In this document: positions 25,300 to 33,570 of the stretch, piece after piece | How positions within the stretch are numbered: the first letter of the stretch is position 1 | Layout: every line of letters starts with the position of its first letter | NCBI GenBank assembly: GCA_040882605.1 | Contig: JBBEAY010000064.1 | Location: 1-64,000 of the forward strand | Direction of reading: 5' to 3' | Length of the DNA stretch: 64,000 nt | From: JAOUEA01 sp040882605 | GTDB taxonomy: Bacteria > Actinomycetota > UBA4738 > HRBIN12 | Position numbers and translations under genes: made by a program | The notes under the pieces: generated by a model | Database searches by the model: none | Told to the model about the DNA's origin: nothing | Seen by the model: only the letters and a program-made list of their open reading frames with translations

Positions 25300-26042
25300 G
25301 CTGAGGAGTCTTCCCCAACCGCGCCGAAACGACGGGTGCGCTTCTGGAAGTCGCGGATCGCCTCGAACAGCGTCTCGCGGGTGAAGTCGGGCCAGAACAG
25401 CGGCGTGAACCAGAGCTCGGAGTAGGCGACTTCCCAGAGCAGGAAGTTCGAGATGCGTTCCTCGCCGCTCGTGCGGATCAGCAGGTCGGGCTCGGGCATG
25501 TCAGGGTGATACAGGCGTTTGGCGATCTCGCGCTCGTTGACCTTCTCGGGTTTGAGCGTGCCCTCGCGCACGTCGCGAGCAAGATTTTTGACCGCGTCGA
25601 CGATCTCGGCGCGCCCCCCGTAGTTGAAGGCGATCGTCAGCGTCATGCCGGTGTTGTCGCACGTGAGCTCCTCGCTCGTGCGCATCTCCTTCAACACGCT
25701 GCGTGGCATGCGCCAGTCACGCCTGCCGCTCCACCGGATCCGCACGTTCATGTCGTTGAGCTCGTCGCGTCGTCGGCGTAGCAGCTCGCGGTTGAAGTTC
25801 ATGAGGTAGAGCACCTCTGACTGTGGGCGCTTCCAGTTCTCGGTGCTGAACGCGTAGACGGTGAGCCAGCGCACGCCGACGTCGTCGGCACCCTTGACCG
25901 TGTCCCAGAGGGCGTCCTCGCCCGCGCTGTGACCCTCGGTGCGTGCCAGGCCCCGCTGCTGCGCCCATCGCCCGTTGCCGTCCATCACGATCGCGACGTG
26001 CTCAGGCACGCGCGTGCGATCGATGTCGGGCAGGAAGCTCAC
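25296..26042 (-). CDS. uppS: Undecaprenyl (polyprenyl) diphosphate synthase
   Basis: This cis-prenyltransferase makes the lipid carrier for peptidoglycan. Signatures: VAIVMDGNGRWA with catalytic D21, the HSAG region, LTVYAFSTENWKRP, and the terminal DLLIRTSGEERISNFLLWE. It is 248 residues from GTG 26042, which overlaps the recO stop (GTGA). The recO-uppS order is common in actinobacteria. The true chain length of the product cannot be read from sequence. Confidence 0.96.
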   Translation of the reverse strand: MSFLPDIDRTRVPEHVAIVMDGNGRWAQQRGLARTEGHSAGEDALWDTVKGADDVGVRWLTVYAFSTENWKRPQSEVLYLMNFNRELLRRRRDELNDMNVRIRWSGRRDWRMPRSVLKEMRTSEELTCDNTGMTLTIAFNYGGRAEIVDAVKNLARDVREGTLKPEKVNEREIAKRLYHPDMPEPDLLIRTSGEERISNFLLWEVAYSELWFTPLFWPDFTRETLFEAIRDFQKRTRRFGAVGEDSSA

Positions 26043-26803
26043 GTCGCGGTCCTTACCAACATCGGGACCGACTTCATGCGCCGCTCGAAGTGGTACTCGG
26101 CGAACCCGTAGAGCAGGGCGCGGGATTCCTTTCGGACGCGCGCCTCCGGCGCGACTCGGATGCGCGCCTCCGGCGCGACCACCGTCCCGGCGTCCTGCAG
26201 GTCGACGGTCGCCAGCGTGGCGAGATACTCGAGCGCGGTCCGCGAGCACGGCCCGGCGCCCCGCTCGGCGCACCGCGAGCAGACGGCCCCGCCTAGCCCA
26301 GCGTCCCACAGCTGGGGATCGAGATCGCCGCACGCGGCGCACGCGGTGAGCGAGGGGTGGAACCCGCTGAGCGAAAGCAGCTTCAGCATGAACGACTCGG
26401 CGACCGCTGCCGGGTCAGCCGGCGCCGCATCGAGCGCGCGGCAGCCGGCGAGCAGCAGCAAGGTCAGGCGTACGTTGCGCTCATGCTCCTCGGCAACCCG
26501 GTCGACCGCCTCGAGCATCGTCTCGCCGGCGGCGAAGAGCGCGAGATCGCCCCGGATCGCCATATGCGGGTCGATGATCTCGGCCTGGGTCACGGTGTCG
26601 AGCGAGCCGCGGCCCCGGTAGAGCATGAGGTCCACGTGGGTGAAGGGCTCGAGCCTCGCCCCGAAGCGGCTCTTCGTCTTGCGGATGCCCTTGGCCACCG
26701 CCCGGACCTTGCCGGCGCCCTGGGTCATGACGGTCACGATCTTGTCGGCTTCGCCGAGCTTGTAGGACCGCAGGACGATGCCCTGCTCTTTGTAGGGCGG
26801 CAT
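26039..26803 (-). CDS. recO: DNA repair protein RecO
   Basis: RecO is the RecF-pathway mediator that anneals single strands and loads RecA. It starts at ATG 26803 (MPPYKEQGIVLRSYKLGEAD), contains the OB fold and the zinc finger with two CxxC pairs (CAACGD and CSRCAERG), and ends in a helical domain. The 254-residue length is normal. An 8-residue tandem duplication (VAPEARIR, VAPEARVR) sits near residue 220, in the region between zinc finger and C-terminus, and looks recent. Confidence 0.95.
   Translation of the reverse strand: MPPYKEQGIVLRSYKLGEADKIVTVMTQGAGKVRAVAKGIRKTKSRFGARLEPFTHVDLMLYRGRGSLDTVTQAEIIDPHMAIRGDLALFAAGETMLEAVDRVAEEHERNVRLTLLLLAGCRALDAAPADPAAVAESFMLKLLSLSGFHPSLTACAACGDLDPQLWDAGLGGAVCSRCAERGAGPCSRTALEYLATLATVDLQDAGTVVAPEARIRVAPEARVRKESRALLYGFAEYHFERRMKSVPMLVRTAT
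26133..26180. repeat. 24-bp tandem duplication inside recO
   Basis: Two in-frame 24-bp units (26133-26156 and 26157-26180) match at 22 of 24 positions and encode VAPEARIR then VAPEARVR. The in-frame period and the two differences suggest a slippage duplication that has been kept. Confidence 0.7.
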
Positions 26804-26938
26804 CCGCGAATCGTAGCGTTCGCGCTGTGGCGAGACCCCCAGCGGAAGTGTGTTGTTTCCGTTGCAGGCCCCGCACGATGGTGGAGCACACTCGCTCTGG
26901 ACCGCCGCGCGCCGGCGTGTTCCGATTGAGAGCCACAT

Positions 26939-26964
26939 GAACCGTTCGAGGCGCTCGATACGAC
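26939..26964 (+). promoter_or_regulatory. Candidate ECF-type promoter of the sigma/ABC/kinase operon
   Basis: GAACC (26939-26943), a 17-nt gap and CGAC (26961-26964) resemble the GGAAC-N16/17-CGTC pattern recognised by ECF sigma factors. If used, transcription would begin near the GTG/ATG start and the sigma factor would activate its own operon. This is by eye only. Confidence 0.3.
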
Positions 26965-26974
26965 AGAGAGAGTG

Positions 26975-27505
26975 ATGACGGTCCGCGCAGACGGCGACGA
27001 CGCGCTCCTGCGGGCGGTAGCCCAGGGAGACCGGCAAGCGCTCGAGGCGCTCTACCGGCGGCATGCGCCCTGGCTCGTGCTTCGCTTGTCGCGCCGGTGC
27101 GCGGACCCCGGCCTCGTGGAGGAAGTCGTGCAGGACACGTTCGTGGCGGTGTGGCGCGGCGCTGGCCGCTACCGAGGAACGGGAGAGGTCCCCGCGTGGA
27201 TCTGGGGCATCGGCATCCGCCGGCTGATCGACCGCCTCAGGCGTCAGCCTGCGACCGTCATGCGCCCCTCGAGAGACGACGCCATCGTGGTCTCCGCTGA
27301 GGACGAGGTGCTCGTCGGAGTCGAGCATGGCGACCTGGGGACCGCGCTAGGTCGCCTCTCCCCCGAGCTCCGTGCGGTGGTGCAGGCCACGGTGCTCGAC
27401 GGCCTCACCACGAAGGAAGCCGCGACCCTGCTCGGTATCCCGCAGGGAACCGTGAAGACCCGAGCGGCGAGGGCACGGCGTGAGCTGCGGGAGGCGCTGG
27501 CATGA
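26975..27505 (+). CDS. ECF RNA polymerase sigma factor heading a six-gene operon
   Basis: This 176-residue ECF factor has region 2 (VEEVVQDTFVAVWRGAGRYRG, residues about 45-75) and region 4 (LSPELRAVVQATVLDGLTTK and GIPQGTVKTRAARARRELR). I use ATG 26975 behind a GAGAGAG stretch; a GTG one codon earlier is possible. Its stop overlaps the anti-sigma start by 4 bp. It is divergent from recO. The downstream genes suggest that this sigma controls its own ABC system and sensors. Confidence 0.88.
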   Translation: MTVRADGDDALLRAVAQGDRQALEALYRRHAPWLVLRLSRRCADPGLVEEVVQDTFVAVWRGAGRYRGTGEVPAWIWGIGIRRLIDRLRRQPATVMRPSRDDAIVVSAEDEVLVGVEHGDLGTALGRLSPELRAVVQATVLDGLTTKEAATLLGIPQGTVKTRAARARRELREALA

Positions 27506-28338
27506 CGACGACCTGGCACGCCGACCCCGAAACCATGGCGACCTACGTCGGCGGCGAGCTCGACGACGTGCGCGCCTCTTCGCTCGAAGCTCATCTGCCC
27601 TCATGCGACCTCTGCCGAGACCATCTCGCCGCCTCGGTGCCCGCGGCGCCCCTCGACCTCATCTGGGTAGAGGTTGTCGCCACGATCGATGCGCCTCGCG
27701 CTGGCCTCGTGGAACGCGCGCTCCTCGCGTTGCGCGTACCGGATCACGCCGCTCGGCTGCTGGCGGCGACCCCGTCACTTCGGGTCTCGTGGCTGTTCGC
27801 CCAGGTCGTGGCGCTCGGATTCGCGGTGCTCGCGGCCAACCAGGCCACCGGTCAGAGCGCCGAGCTCGCGCTCTTCCTGTTCCTGGTTGTGGCCGCCCTG
27901 CTGCCGGTCGCGGGCGTCGCCGTGGCGTTCGGGCCCGGCGTCGACCCCGCCTACGAGATCGGCGCGGCTTCCCCGATGCGCGCCGACCGCCTGTTGCTGA
28001 TGCGAGCGGCGACCGTGCTCGCGACCTCGGTCGTGATCAGCTCCGGCGCCGCCCTGTCGATGCCGGGACTCGATGCGATCGCCGCGGCCTGGCTGTTGCC
28101 CTCGCTCGGCTTGACCCTTGCGACGCTGGCCCTCGGCACGTGGCTCCGTTCCTTCGTCGCTTCGTCGTCGGTCGCACTGGGCTGGATCGCATTGGCCGCC
28201 GCCGCTGCGACCGGCACACACGACCGGCTGGCGGCGTTCCGCCCGGCTGCCCAGGTGGTCTGCCTCGTGGCCATCGCCGCGTCGGTCGCCGTGCTGGCAC
28301 AGCGCCATACCGTCTACGAAGAAGGGATCGTGTCATGA
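27502..28338 (+). CDS. Zinc-finger anti-sigma factor with polytopic membrane sensor domain
   Basis: The 278-residue protein has a short anti-sigma domain with HLPSCDLC (H31, C35, C38), the core of the zf-HC2/ZAS fold that binds ECF factors. From residue 71 on comes a membrane domain with about five or six helices. Residues 71-98 (ERALLALRVPDHAARLLAAT, then PSLRVSWL) match residues 30-57 of the histidine kinase encoded four genes downstream, and the similarity runs on through LLPVAGVAVAFGPGVDP. So the same sensor appears in two outputs. It overlaps the sigma gene and the ABC ATPase gene by 4 bp each. Confidence 0.82.
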   Translation: MTTTWHADPETMATYVGGELDDVRASSLEAHLPSCDLCRDHLAASVPAAPLDLIWVEVVATIDAPRAGLVERALLALRVPDHAARLLAATPSLRVSWLFAQVVALGFAVLAANQATGQSAELALFLFLVVAALLPVAGVAVAFGPGVDPAYEIGAASPMRADRLLLMRAATVLATSVVISSGAALSMPGLDAIAAAWLLPSLGLTLATLALGTWLRSFVASSSVALGWIALAAAAATGTHDRLAAFRPAAQVVCLVAIAASVAVLAQRHTVYEEGIVS

Positions 28339-29201
28339 GCACACCCATGATCGAGATCGGCGCCGTAAGCAAGCGTTTCGGCCGTACCACCGCGTTGCAC
28401 GGTGTGACGTTCGACGCCGCGGCAGGCATCACCGGATTGCTCGGGCCGAACGGGGCGGGCAAGACCACGCTGCTGAGGATGATGGCAACGGTGCTCGCTC
28501 CCGACGACGGGCGCCTTCGCCTGTTGGGGTGGGACCCTGGGGTCGCCGACGAGCGCTTGGCGATCCGCCGTCGCCTCGGCTACATGCCGCAGGAGCCCGG
28601 CTTCCATCGGGCATTCACTGCATTCGAGTTCGTGGACTACATCGCGATCCTGAAGGAGATGACCGACCGGCGCGCCCGTCACGACGAGGTGCGCCGTGTG
28701 CTGAGTCTCGTGGGTCTCGAGGGCGTGAGCGAGAAGAAGATCAAGGCGCTCTCGGGCGGCATGCGTCGAAGGGTCGCCCTCGCCCAGTCGCTGCTCGGGG
28801 ATCCCGATCTGCTCGTCCTCGACGAGCCCACAGCAGGGCTCGATCCCGAGCAGCGCCTGCGGTTCCGCGAGATCGTGTCGGAACGTACGAGCGACCAGAC
28901 AGTGATGCTGTCGACCCACCAGACCGAGGACGTCGCCGCGTTGTGTCAGCGCGTGATCGTGATCCTCGACGGCCAAGAGCTCTTCGAGGGCACCCCTCGC
29001 GAGTTGACCGACGTGGCCGAGGGAAGGGTGTGGCTCGCCGGCGAACGCGCCGCTGCCGCTCGACTCTCGTGGCGCACCGCCGACGGCGCCCATCGCAACA
29101 TCGGTGACGCACCGTCCGGCGCCGATCTCGTCACGCCCACACTCGAGGACGGGTACCTGCTCCTCGTGGGCGACCGGGCCTTCGCAGAAGAGGCAGCCTG
29201 A
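28335..29201 (+). CDS. ABC transporter ATP-binding protein
   Basis: This 288-residue ATPase has Walker A LGPNGAGKTT (about residues 36-45), the Q-loop MPQEPGF, signature ALSGGMRRRVALAQ, Walker B DLLVLDEP and the switch histidine STHQTED. It resembles the ATPases of export-type systems that serve the preceding and following membrane proteins (ABC-2 or related), often in antibiotic or lipid export. The C-terminal 70 residues form an extra domain. It is translationally coupled to the anti-sigma gene (ATGA). Confidence 0.92.
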   Translation: MSTPMIEIGAVSKRFGRTTALHGVTFDAAAGITGLLGPNGAGKTTLLRMMATVLAPDDGRLRLLGWDPGVADERLAIRRRLGYMPQEPGFHRAFTAFEFVDYIAILKEMTDRRARHDEVRRVLSLVGLEGVSEKKIKALSGGMRRRVALAQSLLGDPDLLVLDEPTAGLDPEQRLRFREIVSERTSDQTVMLSTHQTEDVAALCQRVIVILDGQELFEGTPRELTDVAEGRVWLAGERAAAARLSWRTADGAHRNIGDAPSGADLVTPTLEDGYLLLVGDRAFAEEAA

Positions 29202-30004
29202 TGGCCGCCTCGCTGCGAACCGCCATCGACGACGCCCGAGCATCCGCGGTGCCTTCGGTGGGCACCCGTCCCACGGTCGGCGTCGTGTTCGCCTTGGGTC
29301 GCATCGAAGCGCGGAGGATGCTGCGGCATCCGGCGTTCCTGCTTTCGATCGCCTTCGGCCTCTTGCTGTTCCGCGGGGCGATCGGTGTGGGAGGTAGTTC
29401 TAGAATAGAATTGAACGTGGCGTGGCTCGCGGGGGGCGTTTCGATCGGCATCCTGATCGGCGCCCTGCTGACGACGAACGTTGCCACGATGCGCCCACGT
29501 CGCGACCACCTTTCCGAGCTCTACGGATCGCTGCCGGCGCCGGCAGAGGCTCGAACCGCCGGCGTCCTGGCCGGGCTGCTGCTCGGGCTCGGTGGCTTGG
29601 CGATCATCGTCGCCGGCGCCTCTTGGCTGGTGCTCGGTGGGGTCGACGAGATCGCCGATCACGTCGATCTGTTCCTTGTCTCGCAGTACGTGCTCTCGGT
29701 CCTCGCCCTCGGCTCGGTGGGGGTCGCCGTGGGTCGATGGATCCCGAGTGTGCTCGGGGGGCCACTCGTGGTGATCGCTTACGTCTTCTCGGGCCTGATC
29801 TGGATCGTGCCGTGGATCGCCCCCACGAGCACTGGCATCGACGTCGACTGGCACCTCACCTACCTCGTCGCCGTGATCGCCGGCTGCGCGGCGCTGGCGT
29901 TCGCCCGCGACCGTCGCACCCCGGTTCGGTTCTTGGTGGTGGCGGCGGCGCTCGGTCTGGCGGTGCTCGCGGGGGTGCAACAGACGCCTCCAGGTGGATA
30001 CTGA
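29201..30004 (+). CDS. ABC transporter membrane protein
   Basis: This 267-residue protein has about six membrane helices (first near residue 45-60; later AGVLAGLLLGLGGLAIIVAG, VVIAYVFSGLIWIVPWI). Its cytoplasmic N-terminus carries a charged helix (GRIEARRMLRHPAFL) of the type found in ABC-2 permeases. It overlaps the ATPase gene by one base and the next gene by 3 bases. It is probably one half of the exporter channel. Confidence 0.75.
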   Translation: MAASLRTAIDDARASAVPSVGTRPTVGVVFALGRIEARRMLRHPAFLLSIAFGLLLFRGAIGVGGSSRIELNVAWLAGGVSIGILIGALLTTNVATMRPRRDHLSELYGSLPAPAEARTAGVLAGLLLGLGGLAIIVAGASWLVLGGVDEIADHVDLFLVSQYVLSVLALGSVGVAVGRWIPSVLGGPLVVIAYVFSGLIWIVPWIAPTSTGIDVDWHLTYLVAVIAGCAALAFARDRRTPVRFLVVAAALGLAVLAGVQQTPPGGY

Positions 30005-30696
30005 TGTCCGGCCATCCTGCGGCGGTCGTCGGGCCGTTGCTTCGGCCGAGCCTGCGCACGATCCGCTGGATCCCGCTCGGCGCGATCGTCGCCCTCGGTG
30101 GGTGGGTCGTGTGGTCGGGTGCCCGTGAGGAAGGCAACCCCGCAGCGATCGCGCTCCCCATCGCGACCACGATGCTCGGATTGTGGCTCTGCCTGTTGTT
30201 CGAGGACGCGGCGTCGGAGATCGCCGCCCCGAGCCCCGTCCCGTTGTGGCTGCGGCGTGCGATCCGGATCACGATCGCTGCTCCCCCGGTTGCGGCCGCG
30301 TGGTTCGCGTTCACGTGGCTCGGGCCCCTGCACGGTCCGACTCCACCGATGGCTGCGATGGTGGCCGCGGTCATCGTGGTCGCGCTCGCCTGCGCGGCAG
30401 CCACCACGCGGTTCGTATCATCCACCCGGTCGGGCCCGGTCGCGGCCGTGGCGCTCATCGGCTTCGTGCTGGTGCTGCCGATCCTGCTGGCGAGGGTGTT
30501 CGAACGTCCGATCTCGATCGACCCGTCACGGGTTGTTCTCGGGGACCCCCTCACCTACTGGGCAAGCACGATCGCGGTCGCTGCGGCCGTGCTCGTGCTC
30601 GCGCACCGTGATCCGGCCGTGCGCGGCTTCCGGGCATCGATCCGCGCGCCGTCGCGCCGACCCTTGCCGCCAGTGCCGGCGCGGGAGCCTCACTGA
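30004..30696 (+). CDS. Second ABC-associated membrane protein
   Basis: This is a 230-residue membrane protein with about six helices and basic ends (FRASIRAPSRRPLPPVP). No catalytic motif is visible. Coupled start-stop overlaps with both neighbours place it in the complex encoded by this operon, either as the second permease half or as an accessory subunit. The family is not recognised. Confidence 0.65.
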   Translation: MSGHPAAVVGPLLRPSLRTIRWIPLGAIVALGGWVVWSGAREEGNPAAIALPIATTMLGLWLCLLFEDAASEIAAPSPVPLWLRRAIRITIAAPPVAAAWFAFTWLGPLHGPTPPMAAMVAAVIVVALACAAATTRFVSSTRSGPVAAVALIGFVLVLPILLARVFERPISIDPSRVVLGDPLTYWASTIAVAAAVLVLAHRDPAVRGFRASIRAPSRRPLPPVPAREPH

Positions 30697-32003
30697 TGGA
30701 GGTCCGAACGGCCGGCCGCTCGGCGGCGGAAGACGAACCTGTCACGGAGGGTCTGCCTCCTCGCGACTCCGGGCCGTTCCTCGAGCGCGCGCTCGCCAGG
30801 GCGGGTATCCCTGCGCACGTCGCGGGCATCATCACGGCGACACCGTCACTACGGCTTCCGTGGCTCGCCGCCGCGGCCGCCGTCTCGCTCTTCGCCACAT
30901 GGGGCGCGTCGACCGATCCGGAGCGGATCCTTCTCTTCCTGCTGGTCGCGCCGGTCGTGCCGGTAGCCGGCGTCGCCGCAGCGTACGGCCCGTGGGCAGA
31001 CCCGATGTTCGAAACGGTGCGATCGACGCCGATCTCCGGGTTCCAGGTGTTGCTCGCTCGGAGCGTCGCGGTGATCGCCACCGCGGTCGGGTTCCTCGGT
31101 GTCGCGTCGCTCGCCGTGCCGGGCGTGGCGGCGTCCTCCTGGGCGTGGGTGCTGCCCGCGCTCGCGCTGACGATCTCGAGCCTTGTGCTCTCCACGTTCA
31201 CGTCGCTCCCTCGCGCTGCCGCGGTGGTGACCGGCGCGTGGTGCGTCGCGGTCGCGGCGGCGGGCGCCCTCGGCGATCCGTACACCTTGTTCCGCGGGCC
31301 CGGACAGCTGAGTTTCCTCACGTTGGCCCTCGGGGCCTCGCTCATGATCGTCCGTCGTCGAGAACGGTTCGAGGTCGAAGGCTTGCGAGCACGACGCGAG
31401 TTGGTCGACGCGGCTGATGCGGAGCGCCGCCGAATCGAACGGAACATCCACGACGGAGCCCAACAACAGCTCGTCGCGATCGGGGTGAAGGCGGGGCTCG
31501 CTCGAGCGTTCGTCACCAAGGACCCCGACCGCGCGATCGCGATCATCGACGAGGTCCGCGCCGATGCGCAGGAGGCGCTCGAGGGCATTCGTGACATGAC
31601 CCGCGGCGACTGTCCGCCGATCCTCGCCGACGAAGGACTGGCGGCGGCGATCGCGCTCAAGGCGAAACGGTCCAGCGTGCCCGTGACGATCGAAGCCGAT
31701 GGGGTCGGGCGGCTTGAGAAGCAGATCGAGATCGCGGTCTACTTCTGCTGCCTCGAAGCGATGCAGAACGCGGCGAAGTACTCGCGCGCCTCGTCGCTCA
31801 TCGTCACGATCCGGCACAAGGCTGGCGAGCTCGTCTTCTCGATCTGCGACGACGGCGTCGGCTTTGACCCGTCGACCATGCGGCGCGGCGTCGGTATGCG
31901 GAGCATGGCCGAGCGCACAGAGGCGCTGGAAGGCCGGCTCGAGGTGCGTTCGGCCCTTGCCGGAGGAACCGTCATCACCGGCCGTGTGCCGTTGGCGCTA
32001 TGA
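30696..32003 (+). CDS. Histidine kinase with the same membrane sensor as the anti-sigma factor
   Basis: This 435-residue kinase has an N-terminal membrane domain (30-215, about six helices) and a NarL-type kinase core. The HisKA_3 motif is ERNIHDGAQQQLVAI (H252), followed by HATPase motifs EAMQNAAKYSR, DDGVGFDP and GVGMRSMAERTEALEG. The membrane domain is homologous to that of the anti-sigma factor (ERALARAGIPAHVAGIITAT aligns with ERALLALRVPDHAARLLAAT). There is no response regulator in the operon or nearby, so its partner is elsewhere or it acts by another route. It overlaps the preceding gene by one base. Confidence 0.87.
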   Translation: MEVRTAGRSAAEDEPVTEGLPPRDSGPFLERALARAGIPAHVAGIITATPSLRLPWLAAAAAVSLFATWGASTDPERILLFLLVAPVVPVAGVAAAYGPWADPMFETVRSTPISGFQVLLARSVAVIATAVGFLGVASLAVPGVAASSWAWVLPALALTISSLVLSTFTSLPRAAAVVTGAWCVAVAAAGALGDPYTLFRGPGQLSFLTLALGASLMIVRRRERFEVEGLRARRELVDAADAERRRIERNIHDGAQQQLVAIGVKAGLARAFVTKDPDRAIAIIDEVRADAQEALEGIRDMTRGDCPPILADEGLAAAIALKAKRSSVPVTIEADGVGRLEKQIEIAVYFCCLEAMQNAAKYSRASSLIVTIRHKAGELVFSICDDGVGFDPSTMRRGVGMRSMAERTEALEGRLEVRSALAGGTVITGRVPLAL

Positions 32004-32157
32004 GGTTGGGAAGAACCCTGACATCGCGATCAAGCAGGGGCGGCCATGGCAACGGCCTTACCAGGTGCTCGATGAATCCGAACGCGTCCTACCAAGTCAG
32101 GGAGTCCGCACCGGGCAAGGTCGTCTCGGCTCGGCTTCCGCCCGCGAGGTAAGCTGG

Positions 32158-32183
32158 AACCCTCGGGTCTCAACCCGAGGGTT
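32158..32183. terminator. Perfect 11-bp stem-loop, possible terminator
   Basis: aaccctcgggt (32158-32168), loop ctca, acccgagggtt (32173-32183) pair without a mismatch. It lies 155 bp after the kinase gene and 84 bp before the next gene in the largest gap of the window. There is no T tract on either side, so it may be a factor-assisted terminator, a transcript-stabilising hairpin or a binding site. Confidence 0.5.
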
Positions 32184-32267
32184 CGCGCCGAGCGAAAGAG
32201 ACGGGCCGTCGATGCGCCGCCACCTCGCCCCCACGGATCCGCAGCGCACGTCGAAGGGGGAACCGCC

Positions 32268-32462
32268 GTGACGAAGGCAAGAGGCACCGACCGCGTCCAT
32301 TACGGACCGCCGGGAAGCGGCAAGGGCATGGTGACGCGATCGTCGCAGGGTCGTCACTGCGAGGAACCTGGTTGCACGACGGTGCTGTCGACCTACAACG
32401 CATCGAGCACCTGCTGGCTCCACACCGGACCGGCCCTGAAGCATCCGCTCGCCAGATCCTGA
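32268..32462 (+). CDS. Small zinc-finger-like protein
   Basis: This 64-residue protein starts at GTG 32268 behind AAGGGGGA. It carries CEEPGCTTVLSTYNASSTCW followed by LHTG: two cysteines, a conserved S-x-YN motif, a third Cys and a His, spaced like the small CxxxC...YN...CxxH zinc proteins of actinobacteria. The N-terminus is basic and Gly-rich. It may bind nucleic acid or be a regulator; the function is not known. It stands between a hairpin and the McrB-like gene. Confidence 0.65.
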   Translation: MTKARGTDRVHYGPPGSGKGMVTRSSQGRHCEEPGCTTVLSTYNASSTCWLHTGPALKHPLARS

Positions 32463-32580
32463 TACCCCCACCATCACTTCTGCACCACGAGCTTTCCGCC
32501 CCGCGGTACAGTCGGGGCCCTCCCGTGCCGAAACACCAGGAGCGTGCCGGGCATCGCCGGCCGCCCGAAGTCTGAGCATG

Positions 32581-32585
32581 GGAGG
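32581..32585 (+). promoter_or_regulatory. Ribosome binding site choosing GTG 32593
   Basis: GGAGG at 32581-32585 is 7 nt before GTG 32593. The ATG at 32578 lies upstream of this site and has no site of its own. Confidence 0.5.
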
Positions 32586-32592
32586 CAGGTGC

Positions 32593-33570
32593 GTGAGCGA
32601 CACGATGACCCAAACGGCTGTCGATCGAGTCGGCGCAGGATCGCTGCTCGATCAGGTGATCGCGCGGTTCCGTGAGCAGAACCCCGGGTTCCTGATCGGC
32701 GACGATGTGATCCGCCGCTATCACCTGGCGATGCAGACCCGCGGGTTCGTGATCCTCTCGGGCGCGAGCGGCACCGGCAAGACGTGGCTCGCACAGGCCT
32801 ATGCCGAAGCGATCGGCGCGCGCCCCAAGCTCGCCGCGGTCGATCCGAGCTGGTCGTCGAACGAAGACCTGCTCGGCTACCTCTCCCCCCTCGACGGCTT
32901 CTATCACCACACACCCTTCAGCGAGTTCGTGCAGGAATCCGCCCGCGAGTGGACCTCCGCGGACCTCGCGGGGCGCACTGCTCGAGAGTTCCATGTGATC
33001 CTCGACGAGATGAACCTCGCGCGCGTGGAGCACTACTTCTCGCGGTTCCTCTCGGCGATGGAGGTCCGCTCGCGTGAGGGCATCGCGCGACTCGACCTCG
33101 CGCCCGGACACACGGTGGAGCTCACGCCCAACCTGCGATTCGCCGGCACGGTGAACATCGACGAGACGACGCACGGGTTCGCCGACAAGGTGTACGACCG
33201 CGCGCAGCTGCTCGAGCTGCCGCTTCAGCGCGACTACGTCGTGCAGTATCTGCAGGGCGAGCCGTACGAACAGGTGCTGCTGCAGGTCTGGGACGCCCTT
33301 CGGCCGATCGCCCCGTTCGGGTTCCGCGTGCTCGAAGAGGTGCACCACTATGTGGTCGCCGCAGGCGAGCTCGGGGTGGACTGGCAGATCGCGCTCGACG
33401 AGCAGTTCGTGCAGAAGGTGTTGCCGCGCGTGCGAGGCGCCGACGCACGCCTCGACGAGGGCCTCGAGTCCTTCCTGCAGGCGCTCGGCAGCGGATTCCC
33501 GCTCGCGCGGTCCAAGGTCGAATCGATGCGCGAGGATTACGCGACCCATGGTTTCGCCAGCTACTTCTGA
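32593..33570 (+). CDS. McrB-like AAA+ ATPase
   Basis: This 325-residue AAA+ protein resembles the NTPase of McrBC-type systems. It has Walker A LSGASGTGKTW, a SWSSNEDLLGYLSP segment, Walker B VILDEMNLARVEHYFSRFLS, and the sensor-1 region FAGTVNIDETTHGFADKVYD. McrB itself recognises GTP through an MNTADRS motif, which is altered here, so the nucleotide is uncertain. There is no N-terminal DNA-binding domain: the protein begins straight with the ATPase. The next gene overlaps it by 23 bp and encodes a McrC/DUF2357-like partner. Confidence 0.78.
   Translation: MSDTMTQTAVDRVGAGSLLDQVIARFREQNPGFLIGDDVIRRYHLAMQTRGFVILSGASGTGKTWLAQAYAEAIGARPKLAAVDPSWSSNEDLLGYLSPLDGFYHHTPFSEFVQESAREWTSADLAGRTAREFHVILDEMNLARVEHYFSRFLSAMEVRSREGIARLDLAPGHTVELTPNLRFAGTVNIDETTHGFADKVYDRAQLLELPLQRDYVVQYLQGEPYEQVLLQVWDALRPIAPFGFRVLEEVHHYVVAAGELGVDWQIALDEQFVQKVLPRVRGADARLDEGLESFLQALGSGFPLARSKVESMREDYATHGFASYF

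Noticed and set aside
27480..28334. N-terminal extension of the ABC ATPase frame across the anti-sigma gene
   Set aside because: The anti-sigma reading in the other frame has a zinc finger, membrane helices and coupled start/stop; the extension is Arg-rich shadow.
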